64,000 bases of DNA from contig CM054120.1 in the NCBI GenBank assembly GCA_028673005.1, forward strand, positions 57,100,057 through 57,164,056. Direction: 5' to 3'. The translations under genes were made by a program, and so were the position numbers. The DNA comes from Tanypteryx hageni (lineage: Eukaryota; Arthropoda; Insecta; Odonata; Petaluridae). Shown here piece after piece: positions 33,470 through 45,147 of the stretch. How positions within the stretch are numbered: the stretch's first letter is position 1; every line of letters starts with the position of its first letter. Below the pieces are notes generated by a model. It did no database searches and had not been told where the DNA came from. It saw only the letters and a program-made list of their open reading frames with translations.

Positions 33470-35883
33470 AGGGACGTGATGCGCCACATTAATCGTAGGG
33501 CAGCACAGCACAGTGGATGACAGCCATGGAGACGCAGCACATGCAGGGTTTTTGGTTGGGGAGCACATATTGAACAGTCAATTCCGAGCATTCGTTGCGA
33601 GAGGCATAATAGCGGAGAGTAGCCCAAATTGGACCAGTTTTAAGATTTTTTGATTTGCCTCATTAGGTACAGCATTGTTATTATATTTCTTGATAAAAAA
33701 TTCCACATTAGCATTTAACAAATTAGAATGTCATAAAATATTTGTTTCCTATTTCATTGAAATAAAAAAGATTTGTTGTGAAACACTACAAACTGTCCAA
33801 TTCAGGAGAAGGGTAGACAAAAGTGTACCATAGGTTTCCTAAATTGGACCACTTACAAGAATGTCTAATAGAATAAACATTTAACAAGTATATACTTTTT
33901 GACCTGGAGAGATGGACCACTTCCCGTACTTTTCTACCTTTCGCCATCCTAAAATTTGCAATGTTAATTTCAGAAATAATTTTGCAATTGTTTTTTTACA
34001 GCTTAATACTGAGAACTAACAAAAAACCTCGTTCTCTGTATGAAATAATCCCAGAAACAAATAATTTAAATTTTGAAACATCATCGGATAAATAAAATAA
34101 AACTAAAACATAGTCTTCGTACTATACGAATTATATCCATAGGTAAGATCAATTTTATCATAGGAATGTCTCTAATATTTTCACTATATGAACGATTTCC
34201 CTAGTTTTATTCTGTAGCACATGTGTTATTTTTTTATTCCATTAAAAAAATAACACTGCCCAGTAACTTGTATTAATATGACAATATTTAACTAAAGTTT
34301 GAAAATGAATGTAATACAAGATCAACAATATGAAATCGCTTTAACCCTCCAGTACTCGCACGGGATAGATTTCTATCCCACCCCTCATATTTTATGATGG
34401 TTTCCCTCCCGTTTATTTTTCGCTGTCTACTCCTTTTCAGTAGCTGGAATGACACATGTGGAAAGTTTTTAGGCAAAATTTTTTCTAGTATTGTGTCAAC
34501 AGTTTTTGAGTAAGGAAGCTTTTTCATGGTCAGCGCACGGCGATTTCAGACGAATATCTGTGAAATATCTCCTCGTGTGGAAAAAATTATTGCTGTTTTG
34601 ATGAATTTCTTTTTAATGAAACAATTCTGTTTTTTCATGTTTTGGTTTCTCACTCAACAAATTTAAACCGATACCTATAACTTCTGAGCTGAGGAAAGAA
34701 ACTTATGATCTTTCCACGTTCTCTCTATATATGCAATATTATCGATTGTAAATATTGAAATTTTTATATACATTAATTAATTTATATTTTGTGGATTGTG
34801 TATAAGACATCTGAAAAGAATTCTGAGACATCTTAGGAAAATTATGAGACATCTGAGAAAAATTATGAGACATGTGAAAAATAGATGTGTATGACACATC
34901 TGACAAAATGAGGTTTGTTGAAAAATAGTAAAAGTATCATAATTGTACCTTTGTAAACATTTATGTGTTTATTATATATTTATATTAGAAAGTAATTGTA
35001 ATTTGAAAAACCCACGCGAGTACTTGAGGGTTAATTGGTACAATATGAAGGACACCTTCCGTTCTAATACGGGGGAATCTGGCCATTTTGTTTAACTGGC
35101 TGAAGAAACAGATTTACAAAGCTGTGTAAAACTGCATTCCTACATCGTTATCTTCACAGGTTAACTGGCTTTTAAACAGAAACATCTATAATAGCCTTAA
35201 CATACCTCCATTCAGACAAAAGCCTTAGAGAAAACTACTGAAATCAACATCCATTTGTAGGAAAAAGAGAATCATATTACAACTCAGTAGCGCTTGCAAG
35301 GAACTAGCCTGAACGGTGAGAGGTAACCGATTCTTTGTAGTACTTCGCACTTTCAATGACAGAATGCAGCAATTGGCGGTACATGCAGGGTAAACCTTAC
35401 TGCTCCAATTTGCATGCCGGTCCAGTTTCTGTTATTCTCTCTCATGCCGCGTATTCGTTTTATTTCTTGATTTAGATTCTGAGTTGGACTCAGAAATAGT
35501 CAATGTCATGCTATTAGAAGAAGCAAATCCATTTGGCAAGAAATACATTTCCTGAGCTATTTTACTACAAATTTCGTCTTTTAACTATGTCTTCGTGTAG
35601 TCTTCATGATTTGAGTCATAAAGAAATGTTTAGTTCCGCAAATGTTCGAAAAACAACTCCCTTTTGTCTGTGAACTGACGACAAACCAACTAGAAAGCAC
35701 TGGCCTTAAAAAGGAAAGTGTGTCTCTACCACAGACAACACAGTGTTGACAGATCCCTCTCTCTCAGCTGCGCCTGTGTTTTGCTCAATGTGCAGTGTCT
35801 CCTCAAAATCATGACACGCAGGAATTTTGGCTGTCCTCCACTATGCTGTGCTTTGCTGCCCTACGTTCAGTGTGCACCGGGCC
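33470..35883. mobile_element. Harbinger-like or similar element with inverted ends (candidate)
   Basis: The right end, read on the minus strand, starts GGCCCGGTGCACACTG and continues with CGTAGGGCAGCA, GCACAGCATAGTGGAGGA (35883-35829). On the plus strand 33494-33525 reads CGTAGGGCAGCACAGCACAG, TGGATGACAGCC, an inverted counterpart. TAA at 35884-35886 follows the right end, as for Harbinger TTA/TAA targets, and the element splits a gypsy reverse transcriptase reading. The left boundary (33465-33480) is uncertain and its TSD is not seen. The interior holds a later piggyBac-type MITE (34341-35034) and no transposase frame. Confidence 0.5.
34341..35034. mobile_element. piggyBac-type MITE with TTAA target duplication
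   Basis: The left end reads TTAACCCTCCAGTACTCGCA (34341) and the right end, on the minus strand, TTAACCCTCAAGTACTCGCG (ending 35034). These are inverted repeats of about 16 bp beyond the TTAA. TTAA occurs exactly at both outer edges, the piggyBac target duplication. The 0.69-kb interior is AT-rich with no coding capacity; several GACATCTGA-like words repeat near 34810-34890. Confidence 0.9.
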
Positions 35884-36510
35884 TAAATGAGGCTTAAGTG
35901 CTCCTCCAGGTTTCTTATGTCTTCTGCGTCATTTTTATTAGTGAAAATTATGTCGCCCTGAAAGCAAACAACCAATTCTAAGCCTAGTTAGTACATTAAC
36001 ATCATGTCATAAAGATTGCAGAGTAAGATGCTATTCCAAATAGAAGTCTACAGTGCCTAAAAGTCCCCTGTGGGTATTGCTGGTAGCAATACTTTTGGGA
36101 TTCTCATCCTAAAGTCAATTGTAGGAAGATTTAGGATAACTCCATTGTAGAATATTCTCCCATTCTTGCAATAAAGTGAGCAGTTCATGCACCGTAAATA
36201 ATTTTCTGGGGATTTATTGTAATTTTTATGTCCCCAAAGAATCTGATGCTACCATCTCTCATTACTAAAGGAAGGATAGGATTTGCCCCGTCACTAAATT
36301 CTACTGTAATGAGTATTGCCAATTGTAGCAGTCTATCTGCTTCTCAACCGAACTTACTTTTTACTCTAAGTGAAAATACTCTAAGAAAGCAGAAGGCTGG
36401 TCTTGCGTTTTCCTTTAAATGTAATCCGCATTTTACCTTTTCGAATGAACCAAGTTCTATAGGAAAGGTTTGGGACTCTTTTTTTCATAAGGTTGTAAAT
36501 TACAGATGAA
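35884..36510 (-). pseudogene. Gypsy (Ty3) reverse transcriptase fragment
   Basis: On the minus strand, frames from about 36505 read LKENARPAFCFLRVFSLRVK, then EADRLLQLAILITVEFSDGA, NPILPLVMRDGSIRFFGDIK and ITINP, the conserved start of the gypsy RT. Next come ARMGEYSTMELS, LQLTL, ESQKYCYQQYPQGTFRHCRL and LFGIASYSAIF, then DIIFTNKNDAEDIRNLEEHL, matching the region around and after the YLDD motif. That motif itself is lost. Stops and shifts are frequent. The reading is cut at 35884 by the inverted-end element. No LTRs were found. Confidence 0.8.
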
Positions 36511-37640
36511 CCTGTAATGTTCTTTAAGCCATCATCAGTCAGTATCTGGAAATCTAATTTATAAGAACGGCATTCTGTGTTTCCTCAATGGCCCTATCTC
36601 TGAATGATCTGATGGCTCCATAAGGCACAGGGCACACATGCATAAAACTATCACAATCCATTATCTCAGTTCCTCGACATATCAACACCCACAGCAGAAG
36701 GATGTGTTGTATGGGTACTATCTATATATAATTCTTTGACAGATATAACTCTCCAGTCAAACTTTCTGCCTGGCGGTGTTCTCAAACCAGATCGGGAGGA
36801 ATAAACACGAGCTAAGGATGAAACAGATGAGGGGAAACACCACAGGCTGAAGGTTTCCCTTCAGCTAGGACAGCCATACCCGAACTCCTGCAACCCAGTG
36901 GTGCCTGCTGTCACAACTGCCTTGGCTCCAGAATACCGCGATGGAGTCATGACGATTCGACGACCAGGCATACCTTCTGGCACCCCAAGTATGTAAAGAT
37001 ACAATCAATGTAATGGCATTTCATCATTAACTTATGCTTCACCTCTCATGTCTCCTTACAGTGCCAGACTAGAGTGAAGCTCAACAGGTTCCTCTTTCCC
37101 TGCAGATTCTTCCATGCCCATTACCTTGGATATGGTTTCAGTAGATAGTGCCACAGTTATATTGTATTGGATGTATCCCATGTCAGAAATCAAATGCAAA
37201 ACAGGCAAAACCAGATGAACAGTTAAGAATAAAGAATGGTATTGTGGTTATGTATACAAATCTGATATCACAGATTTTCGAATGGCACTTTCAGTCCCAG
37301 TGGTCTGATTGTAGACTATTGACTGAATGAACAAGACCAATATGTTGATCAAAATATATTTTTAAATATCTTGTGTGCTTAAACAAATGATGAAGAGTGG
37401 TGCACAGAGGACAATATTCATTACTATGCAAAGATTCTTCTCCTTTCTTGGGGCACTACCAATAGAAATGGATATAGCCACTTTAATTGTGCATGGTGCT
37501 GCATGAGGATAACCCTTTTGAAATAGTTCCTCCAGAATTTTACAAAACTTAAATACATTCTTTATGAAGTGGCGGAGTTTACTGACTGAAATAATTCATC
37601 ATTCAATGTCTCTTCAAAATGTGCAAGCATTTCTCTATGG
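36511..37640. other. Mostly unassigned, possibly upstream gypsy sequence
   Basis: This would be the gag/protease side of the gypsy fragment, but I cannot recognise protease. A minus-strand reading near 37200-37100 contains NCGTI and GHGRICRE, faintly like a gag zinc knuckle. A segment at about 37451-37520 resembles 39279-39350 (CACTACCAATAGAAA, GATATAGCCAC versus CCCTACCAATAGAAA, GCATAGCCAC). Confidence 0.3.
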
Positions 37641-38386
37641 CAGCGATTCCGAAACTATGGTAGGCGTACCACCAGTGATGCGCAAAGATTCTGACAGTGG
37701 TACGCGAGTTTAGTGTCAGCATTCACCTATGGAACTGCACAACGAGTGACCACAGAGAGGGACGGACAATTGCCCGCACCGTCTGGACGCGTCCGCTGCG
37801 CCGCTCATGGCTCACAGTCATCTGCCGACGTATCGGTACTAGTCTATTTGCGTTTTTACGTTGCTATTTTAATCAAAATTATTTGAAAATTAATTTGGCG
37901 AGAAACTCGTTTGTTTCAAATAATTCCATTCCTAAAAATATGAACGTGAGGGAAAAAGACCAGATGAATATTTCACTCTCTCTGACATAGCATTGAAAAT
38001 TCTAATCCCGTTCTGCACGACTTATCTATGTGAAAGGGGGTTTTCTACTATGTGGGTAATTAAAAACAAAAATCGAACAAGAATGAACCTCGAATTTGAC
38101 CTTCGCTGGAATTTAACTAACATTGAACCAAATATTAAAATGCTATCTACATATATCCAAGCTCATCCATCACATTGACTGATTTTCTTTGTATTTTAAA
38201 TATGATAAATTCGAGAAAATAATTAATTTATCAGTACTACCTATTTTATATCCCTACCTTATTTTATTTTTAAAATCACTCTTTCGTTAGTAAAGAAAAT
38301 TTTTTAAGTTCATACTTACTTTGCGGTACGAAGAAATTTTGCCACGTTTTTGGTGGTAAACGAATAGAAAAGTTTGTGAACCGCTG
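37641..38386 (+). mobile_element. Internally deleted hAT element with C-terminal remnant
   Basis: The left end reads CAGCGATTCCGAAACT and the right end, on the minus strand, CAGCGGTTCACAAACT, a hAT terminal inverted repeat. The flanking 8-bp duplication is CTCTATGG (37633-37640) and CTCTATAG (38387-38394). Inside, 37990-38178 reads ALKILIPFCTTYLCERGFST, then NRTRMNLEFDLRWNLTNIEP and a stop. This is the C-terminal dimerisation region of the ZBED5/FAM200-like hAT group. The BED finger and RNase-H core are missing, leaving 746 bp. Confidence 0.92.
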
Positions 38387-38469
38387 CTCTATAGATGGAA
38401 CTGGCAGCCAACCTAATAATAGTTGCCACAAACTTCTACAATGAAAGCAATTACCTTGAGAAGAATGGG

Positions 38470-38770
38470 AAGAATTCTAAAAGTTTCTCACAGTAGTTAA
38501 ATCCCAATAATCTGAGATATTTATAACGATCACAAAGCTCCTCCTTGCTGATACAAAATGCACTTCACGAAGTATTATAGATGATATCAGCATGAAAACA
38601 TTTCCCTGAAGGGCAGTTTCTAAAAATATGAATTTCTCAATAGAAGAAATGTCTTCTCTCTCGTTGACAACCAACATGAATAAATAGCAAAATGCCTTCC
38701 AATGGAAAAATACCCCAAAAAATCATGGTACCTTAATCATAGGAAATTGACACTTTTGAGTAACCACCAC
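38470..38770 (-). pseudogene. BEL/Pao-type gag (DUF1759) fragment
   Basis: The minus-strand frame reads FFHWKAFCYLFMLVVNERED, ISSIEKFIFLETALQGNVF and MLISSIILREVHFVSARRSF. This matches the DUF1759 pattern W.xF...F...V......S...KF..L...L.G.A..LI....I...NY..A. Continuity is interrupted by a stop upstream. It lies next to a hAT insertion. No LTR, protease or RT of BEL type was recognised nearby. Confidence 0.6.
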
Positions 38771-41700
38771 AGGAGAATTTTCATTTAGAAAATGAAGGTT
38801 CGCTATGGTTGATATGAGTGCAGTGTGCACATATATGGAAAGGATAAAGTAATACTTGCCCTTGATATCTTCCACAAGACTAATAAAAAAGCATCCAAAT
38901 AAGATCACTTCCCAGAAACCCGATTTCATTTTTAATTTTGAAAAAAATGGTGTCCTGAAAGTTGGCTTTCCTCATAGCCCATCCTAGCTCTTGATGTCCC
39001 TTAATTTGGAATATAAAAAACTTTGGATAAATTGATATTGGATCCCCAAAATTATTCAATTCATTGACCAATGCTATAATGGCATAGAAATAGTTGTTTT
39101 TTATTGTTCCCATTTGAAATGCAGCAACTGTCAATGAATGTCAACTTGCTCCCTTGTATTAACTCCCTTTTTCTGCAGTTCCTAAATTTTGGGCAAGGTT
39201 AAACCATGAATTGAAACAGGAAAAAAATAAATTATATCCCAAAGAAAAGTTCCCAGGTTTGGGCATGAGAAATTTATGGGAGGCCCTACCAATAGAAAAG
39301 GGCATAGCCACATTCTACATTTGCCTGGCACTGTGAAGGGATTAATGTTTTGATATATCTCCACTAGAGGGTTTCTGTGATACCCTCATTCATACAAAAC
39401 ACAAAAACAAGGCTGATTTCCAAAAACAAAGTTTGAGGAAGGAGTTTTATAAATCAAACAGGCTACTCTACTATCATTAAATCAGGTCTCTGGACGATGG
39501 CTGGTCAAATACAATAAGCTTCTTTGTCCATGTTAAAGAAGCAAGTCCTTTTATTACCCAAAAATAAACTCTGACTAAATTAATCATTTTTTATGTATTC
39601 AAATCATATATACCTTCTATTTCACTATATCTACCTAATCACTTACAAGGATGGAATTCTGGTGGGAAGAGATGTCATTAAAGCAGCTCAAATTTAGCAT
39701 AATCCATTGATTCAATCTATTAGTATAAACTGCAAATGACACCTACACATACTCCATGTTTTATCCAATTTTCTATATAGTAACCGTCATTCGATGTTTT
39801 AAAGCATATATTCAATTATATGGTTGTTCTATAAATTGTTTTTACTCAATCACTGCAGGTTAGCTTTCTTCTTATAAAGTAATTTCTTATGATTTCAAGC
39901 CCAATTGTAATTATGCTCTACCATTCATCTCCTCCTGTAGGCTTCCTTTCCTCCAACAATCTCTGCTGATTTCCCCCAGCAGAACGAAGCTACGCAAACT
40001 CCTTCACTTGCTTCTATCCCTTCCTATACTAGCGTAAAGCACCTATAGCATCATACAATAATAATGGCTTACTTTTATTTTCATTTTTCTGATTTGACAG
40101 CCAGCATTTACCTCATAAGGGAATAAAGTTTTAATTTTTACTTTATATTATTATTATTTAATTTTTAGAATTTCTCATAAACTATTAATTAGATTTACAA
40201 AAAAAGAATTTTATTTCTTTACTTGTCAGTCATCTACCGACACAATTATTTTTTTAAATTTCTGTGTTTATTACAAATGATTTACAATTTGGAGGTTAGA
40301 AATTTTTCACCCTAGAGGTCAAATTTGTATTTATTAGAGTCAATAGATAGATAGATGTATAAATAGGTGAGGGATAGACACATAATTTTCCTAAAGACAA
40401 TTAGCGAGGAATTGATATTCAGTATGAAATTTATGTACTGAATATCCCAATGAATATCTTCTGTACTGAAGGAATAAAAACCTTGCCATCATTCTGTTTT
40501 GTGAGAAAAGATGTTGAGTTGTCCTTAACTTTTGCCTAGGATTACTGCAAACCTTAGCTATGTTAGCATGTTCCAGATCATGATTTGCATTAGGTTTAGA
40601 TTTGCCAGATAATCTTGTTACAAGGTGGGCAAATTGTTCACAAGTCTCTTCTTTATGACAGTATTTTTTTCTGACTTAATATTTGTTGTTCTGTGTAGTT
40701 CCTAATTACAGTCATCATGATAACTGTATTTAAGAGTTTCATGAATCTCTTATTCCAAAAACTCTTTGTCATAATATGACTGGTCATATTTATGCAGTTT
40801 TGGAAGGATTTCTACAAACTCTTAGATCAGTGACTTGGCTGGATATAGAGAATAGTTTGTAACAAATAATTAAGTGCTACAGAGCTGAATGCAGTAATGG
40901 AAAGTAGTCAGGGTTAACTGAGCACCATTCTGTTGTGTTTTTGATTGTAATTGGTATGACATTATGGATCCAGATGGAGTATTACCTTATACTTTTATCC
41001 CTAAAATGATAATACCATCCTATAAAATGGGATATTGCTATCTGCTTACTCAATTCTCTCTCTTGATCTTATTGTCAGCAAAAGATAAAGCATTAGAAGA
41101 TTGTTGCCTCTATAAGTTGAGCTTTAGTATCTATTTCTGTATGGTATCAAAACAATCTTGTAGTCCAACTTGTTTGTTGATTACATGTTTCTCTTATGTT
41201 TGCTCCATCAATTGTTCCACAGTAACATGGTGTCATCTCAACTTTATTCTTATCCTTGTTCTCCTTCACGTGTATAGTTTATAGTTAATCAACCCACTTC
41301 ATACTATGCCAACCAAAAGCATGCCAAGTGCACCTGTTCCTGGAACCTAGGATTTTGCAACTGTATATCCATGACCAATCCATGGAGCAGATATTCTTAT
41401 GATGGTGAATTCATACCAACTGCATCTATTGCCTTATAAAAATTATAATACTATAAAAATAATTTTATTTCCATTTTTTATAATATCTAAGGAGTCCTGT
41501 CATGAAATATAGAAAAGATTTTGATGAAAATTATGCATTGAAGTATGGTGTAACAAACAAAAGGAACAATATTAAATAATTCTCACAGAAAATATGGCAT
41601 AGTAGTGCATCCTGGAACAAAGAGAATCTTATCTCAAATCCTAAACTAGTGCAGGCTCTCCATGGCAAATGATATAATGAATACGGAAATGTTTATTAGA

Positions 41701-42080
41701 TCTCACTTTTGTTGATTTTATGCTGATATGACTAGCCATTTGCAAAAATTCCTTATGACTAAACTCTGCAATTCCTTGAAATAATAGAAAAGAATCATGA
41801 TGTGGATCTCTGAATTTGATGTACTTAAATTTCAGAGTTTCTTTTAAGTTATTATTTTTCTATCTTCTTGCATGAGCTGCATGATGCTATTCATATGTTT
41901 ACGGAGTGATAGAAACCCCTTAACTACAAGCGGCACATTTATTGATATTACTTAGTACATTTCTAGTAAACAGGTATCATTTTTTAAACACAACCTCATA
42001 ATTGTTTATCACTTCAAACTCTTCCCAAGATTTCTTATTACTTACCGTCTCCTCACCTCATTCAGTTGAAGAAATAATGT
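38771..42080. other. Unassigned 3.3-kb stretch
   Basis: Minus-strand frames at 38880-39364 may be more of the BEL-like remnant but show no diagnostic motif. A 106-aa plus frame at 40964-41284 has no domain and reads as antisense of low-complexity sequence. A short GATA run lies near 40345-40357. No element termini were found. Confidence 0.4.
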
Positions 42081-42086
42081 AATTCC

Positions 42087-44004
42087 TGTCATCATCATCA
42101 TCATGCTTCTGTCCTAAGACATCATTGCCTCCATTTCTCTCTCTCCCTAGAAGCCTCTTTTATACCTCTATAAGTAGTATATCCCTGCTTTATATTATCT
42201 AATATTCCTATTCTTTTTCTCCCTGTTCTTCTTCTTCCACTAATTTTTCCTTCTAAGATCGTCCTTTGTAAACACTGTCTTCTCAATATGTGCCCTATCC
42301 AAATTGCTTTTCTTTTCCTGATTGTTTTTATCACCATCCTTTCTTCTCCCACCATTTCTAATACTTCTTCGTTTCTATTCCTCTCTGTCCATTTCACTTT
42401 CATCCTTCTTTTCCATACCCACATCTCAAAACTTTCTATGTATTTTTCCTTCTTTCTCCATACTGTCCATGTCTCTGCACCATAAAGAGCTATGCTCCAT
42501 ATGTAGCATTTTGCTAATTTCTTCCTTGTTTCTAAATTTATTTTCTTGCTTGTGAGAAGCTCCTTCTTCTCATTAAATGCTGCTTTTGCCATTGCAATCC
42601 TACTTCTGATGTCCTGTGTACTACTTCCATCCTGTGCTAAAATACTGCCGAGATATTTGAAACTACTTACTTGTTCCAATTTTTGGCCATTTACCATTAT
42701 ATTTAATTCTTTATGTTCCTTTGAAACCACCATGACTTTCGTTTTTTCTGTATTGATCTTCATTCCATATTGTTGGCCAACCTCAACTAGTCTGTCTGTC
42801 ATCCTCTGAAGCTCTTTCTCGCCTTCTGCTATTAGGCCCTGATCATCTGCGTATTTAATGGTGGTAATACATTCATGTCCAATCTTAAATCCTTTATCTT
42901 CCATCAACGCTTCTTTTGTTATTGTTTCTGCATAAATATTAAATATCGCTGGTGAAATGGGACATATCTTCCCCACTCCCCTCCCTATTGAAGTACTTTC
43001 TGTTTCTTCTCCTTCAACACTGACTCTAATCTTTTGATCAAAGTAAAAGTTTTTAAGAAGTCTTTTATCTTTCCAATCTATTCCTATTTTGTATAAAATA
43101 CCCAGCATCTTATCCCATTTCACTCGGTCAAAAGCTTTCTCCCAATCTACAAAATAAAAATACATATATTTATTGACTTCTAGCGGTCTCTCTATCATGA
43201 TCCTCATACATCCTATAGCATCTCTAGTCCCCCTTCCTCTTCTAAAACCAAACTGATTATCTTGCAGCTCCTTTTCTATTTTACATTCAATTCTTTTGGT
43301 TATTATTCTGGTTAGAACTTTAGCTGTATGAGAAATTAAACTAATAGTTCTGTAATCCTTACAACATTTTGCATTGTTATTTTTCTCCAGTGGTACCATC
43401 ACAACATCTAAAAAATCTTCAGGCCATATGCCAGTATCATATACTTGGTTAAAAAATTTTGTGAGTTGCTTAACTGCTTTAGACCCCAAAACCTTAAGAA
43501 CGTCCATGGGTATACCATCACTCCCAACAGCCTTTCTTCTTTTCAAGTCATAAATTGCTCTTTTAACTTCAGAATCGATTGGTCCTAGCTGATCTTCTTC
43601 CACATCCTCTTTTTCATTTAATTCAATATTTCTTCGCTTTCCTTCTATGTCATACAGAACCTCAATGTATTCTTTCCAGACATTCTTTACATTGTCTGGC
43701 CCCGATACTATTTTACCACTTTTGTTCATGATTCCTTTACGTCCTATCTTTCTTGCTTTTTTCTTGAATAGTTCCCTTGCTTTGCTATACATGATGTCTG
43801 TTCTACAAATTCTTTCACATTCGACAATCTCCTCGCATTTCTCATTTATCCACTGTTCTCTGGCTTTATCTGTTTCCCTTCTTAAAGCAGTATTTAACTC
43901 CTTGTACTTTCTTTGGCCTTCTTCAGTGTTTATGTTCTTCCACTTTCTCCACTCTTACATTTTTTGCAGCATGGCTGCTGTGATCCAGGGTTTTTGTAAT
44001 TCCT
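42087..44004 (-). pseudogene. RTE-type LINE, 5'-truncated, nearly intact RT
   Basis: The minus-strand frame runs from LQKPWITAAM (about 44004) through a stop at 43957-43955, then stays open to the TGA at 42122. It encodes an RTE/BovB-like reverse transcriptase. Motifs in order are WINEKCEEI, VGSDGIPMDVL, MVPLEKNN, DYRTISLISHTAKVLTRII, QFGFRRGRGTRDAI, DWEKAFDRV with the first catalytic Asp, and IKYADDQGLI with the YADD box. SFKYLGSILAQDG, WSIALYGAETWT, RKAIWIGHILRRQ and SGRRRTGRKR follow. The endonuclease half is missing (5' truncation). The 3' end carries an ATG-type trinucleotide run (minus strand, about 42105-42090), a common RTE tail. One in-frame stop and the missing endonuclease make it non-autonomous, but the RT is well preserved. 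Confidence 0.88.
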
Positions 44005-44422
44005 ATAACAATCTCAATAACAATTCCTAAATATTTGTAATCCCATTTTTCTAGGACACAGAGCAGCTAATCTTGTACAAACAAATGAGATATGGAGGAT
44101 ATTACTGCCTCTGGTAGCATGAATCTATATACCACAATTTTTATTAAAATCAGATAAATTTCTCTTAATAAATACTAATATAGCAAGGATATATACACAT
44201 GGTAACAGAAGAGTTTTCAAATTTTTTAAAATAGAGCGACATATGTTTCATATGCAATCAATCGAATACCTCTTTTTTGCATTTTGAAAATAGTGACAGA
44301 ATGAGGGGATGAATCCAAAAATAAAATACTGTAAATTAAATGTGAATAAAATTCACCATAATAGAGAGTAAGAAGGATATCAAGCATTACAGTAGATCAT
44401 ATATATCTTATGAGAAAACAAA

Positions 44423-44637
44423 CAGAACTAAGGTTGGGAATAATTTTGAAACAAGAAAAAAGTCTGCTATGACTGGGAATCGAATCCAGGTGTTCCACTT
44501 GCTGGGCTGATATTCTACCGATTCCCGGTCATAGCAGACTTTTTTCTTGTTTCAAAATTATTCCCAACTTTACAGCTTATGCCTGTCTGCATAGAATCTT
44601 TGGATCACTTTATTCCACCAATTTCAGAACTAAGGTT
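44423..44637 (-). mobile_element. 189-bp palindromic retroposon with tRNA-like T-arm and 13-bp TSD
   Basis: CAGAACTAAGGTT occurs at 44423-44435 and again at 44625-44637: a perfect 13-bp duplication inside a LINE frame that reads correctly only without the 189 bp between. The insert has two arms of about 40 bp (44434-44474 and 44528-44567, sharing GGGAATAATTTTGAAACAAG, AAAAAAGTCTGCTATGAC) around a 53-bp loop, plus a 57-bp unique segment. On the minus strand the loop carries GATTCGATTCC, one base from the Pol III B-box consensus. It sits in a plausible T-arm (CTGG stem, TTCGATT loop), and an AATCGGTAGAAT stretch lies 34 bp upstream where an A box would sit. A SINE-like retroposon mobilised by a LINE fits best. 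Confidence 0.8.
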
Positions 44638-45147
44638 ATTTGACAATTTACATAAATGAAATTCCCATGAGATATAAGAAACCAAATGGATACCTAAAAA
44701 TTTAGTTTGATTTACCTGATTAATATGTGTGCCGTTAACCTCAATTATAATCCTTTTATGAGATATATTAATGTTAGCAAAATACATCAATAGAGATTTT
44801 TCAACATTCAGGTTTTAAAGATTATTTTTACACCAATCATTTAAATGTTGATAGACTTGATTGCCACTGTCTTGTAGTCTAATAAAAGAAGGGGATGATA
44901 GAATAAAGTTGGTGTTGTCTGCATACAGGATAGGTTTAACAGCCATTATTCAGTGGAAGTTGTTGGGAGGGTCATCAATAAACAAAAGGAATAGCGCAGA
45001 ACCCAAAACAGATCCCTGGGGACGACAATTTTCTACTATTTTTCTGGAAAAAACGTATTTTGAACAATTCTTAAATATTATTACATGTTGTGATCTGTTA
45101 GACAAGTATGATTTGATCAAATTGTAGGGTATGCCCCTGATTCTAAG

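Noticed and set aside
33197..33640. CpG-island-like promoter or gene start in a GC-richer patch
   Set aside because: No downstream exon is visible, and part of the patch matches the inverted end of a transposon-like element (33494-33525 versus 35829-35865).
42090..42106. CRISPR-like or regulatory short repeat (CAT)n
   Set aside because: It is the trinucleotide tail of the RTE element; no spacer-repeat structure exists anywhere in the window.
42288..44030. Plus-strand Ser/Phe-rich frames of 65-127 codons
   Set aside because: Antisense shadows of the RTE reverse transcriptase.
44460..44540. Functional tRNA gene within the palindromic retroposon
   Set aside because: The T-arm is plausible but no cloverleaf with a proper anticodon arm forms, and the segment is part of a TSD-bounded insertion.
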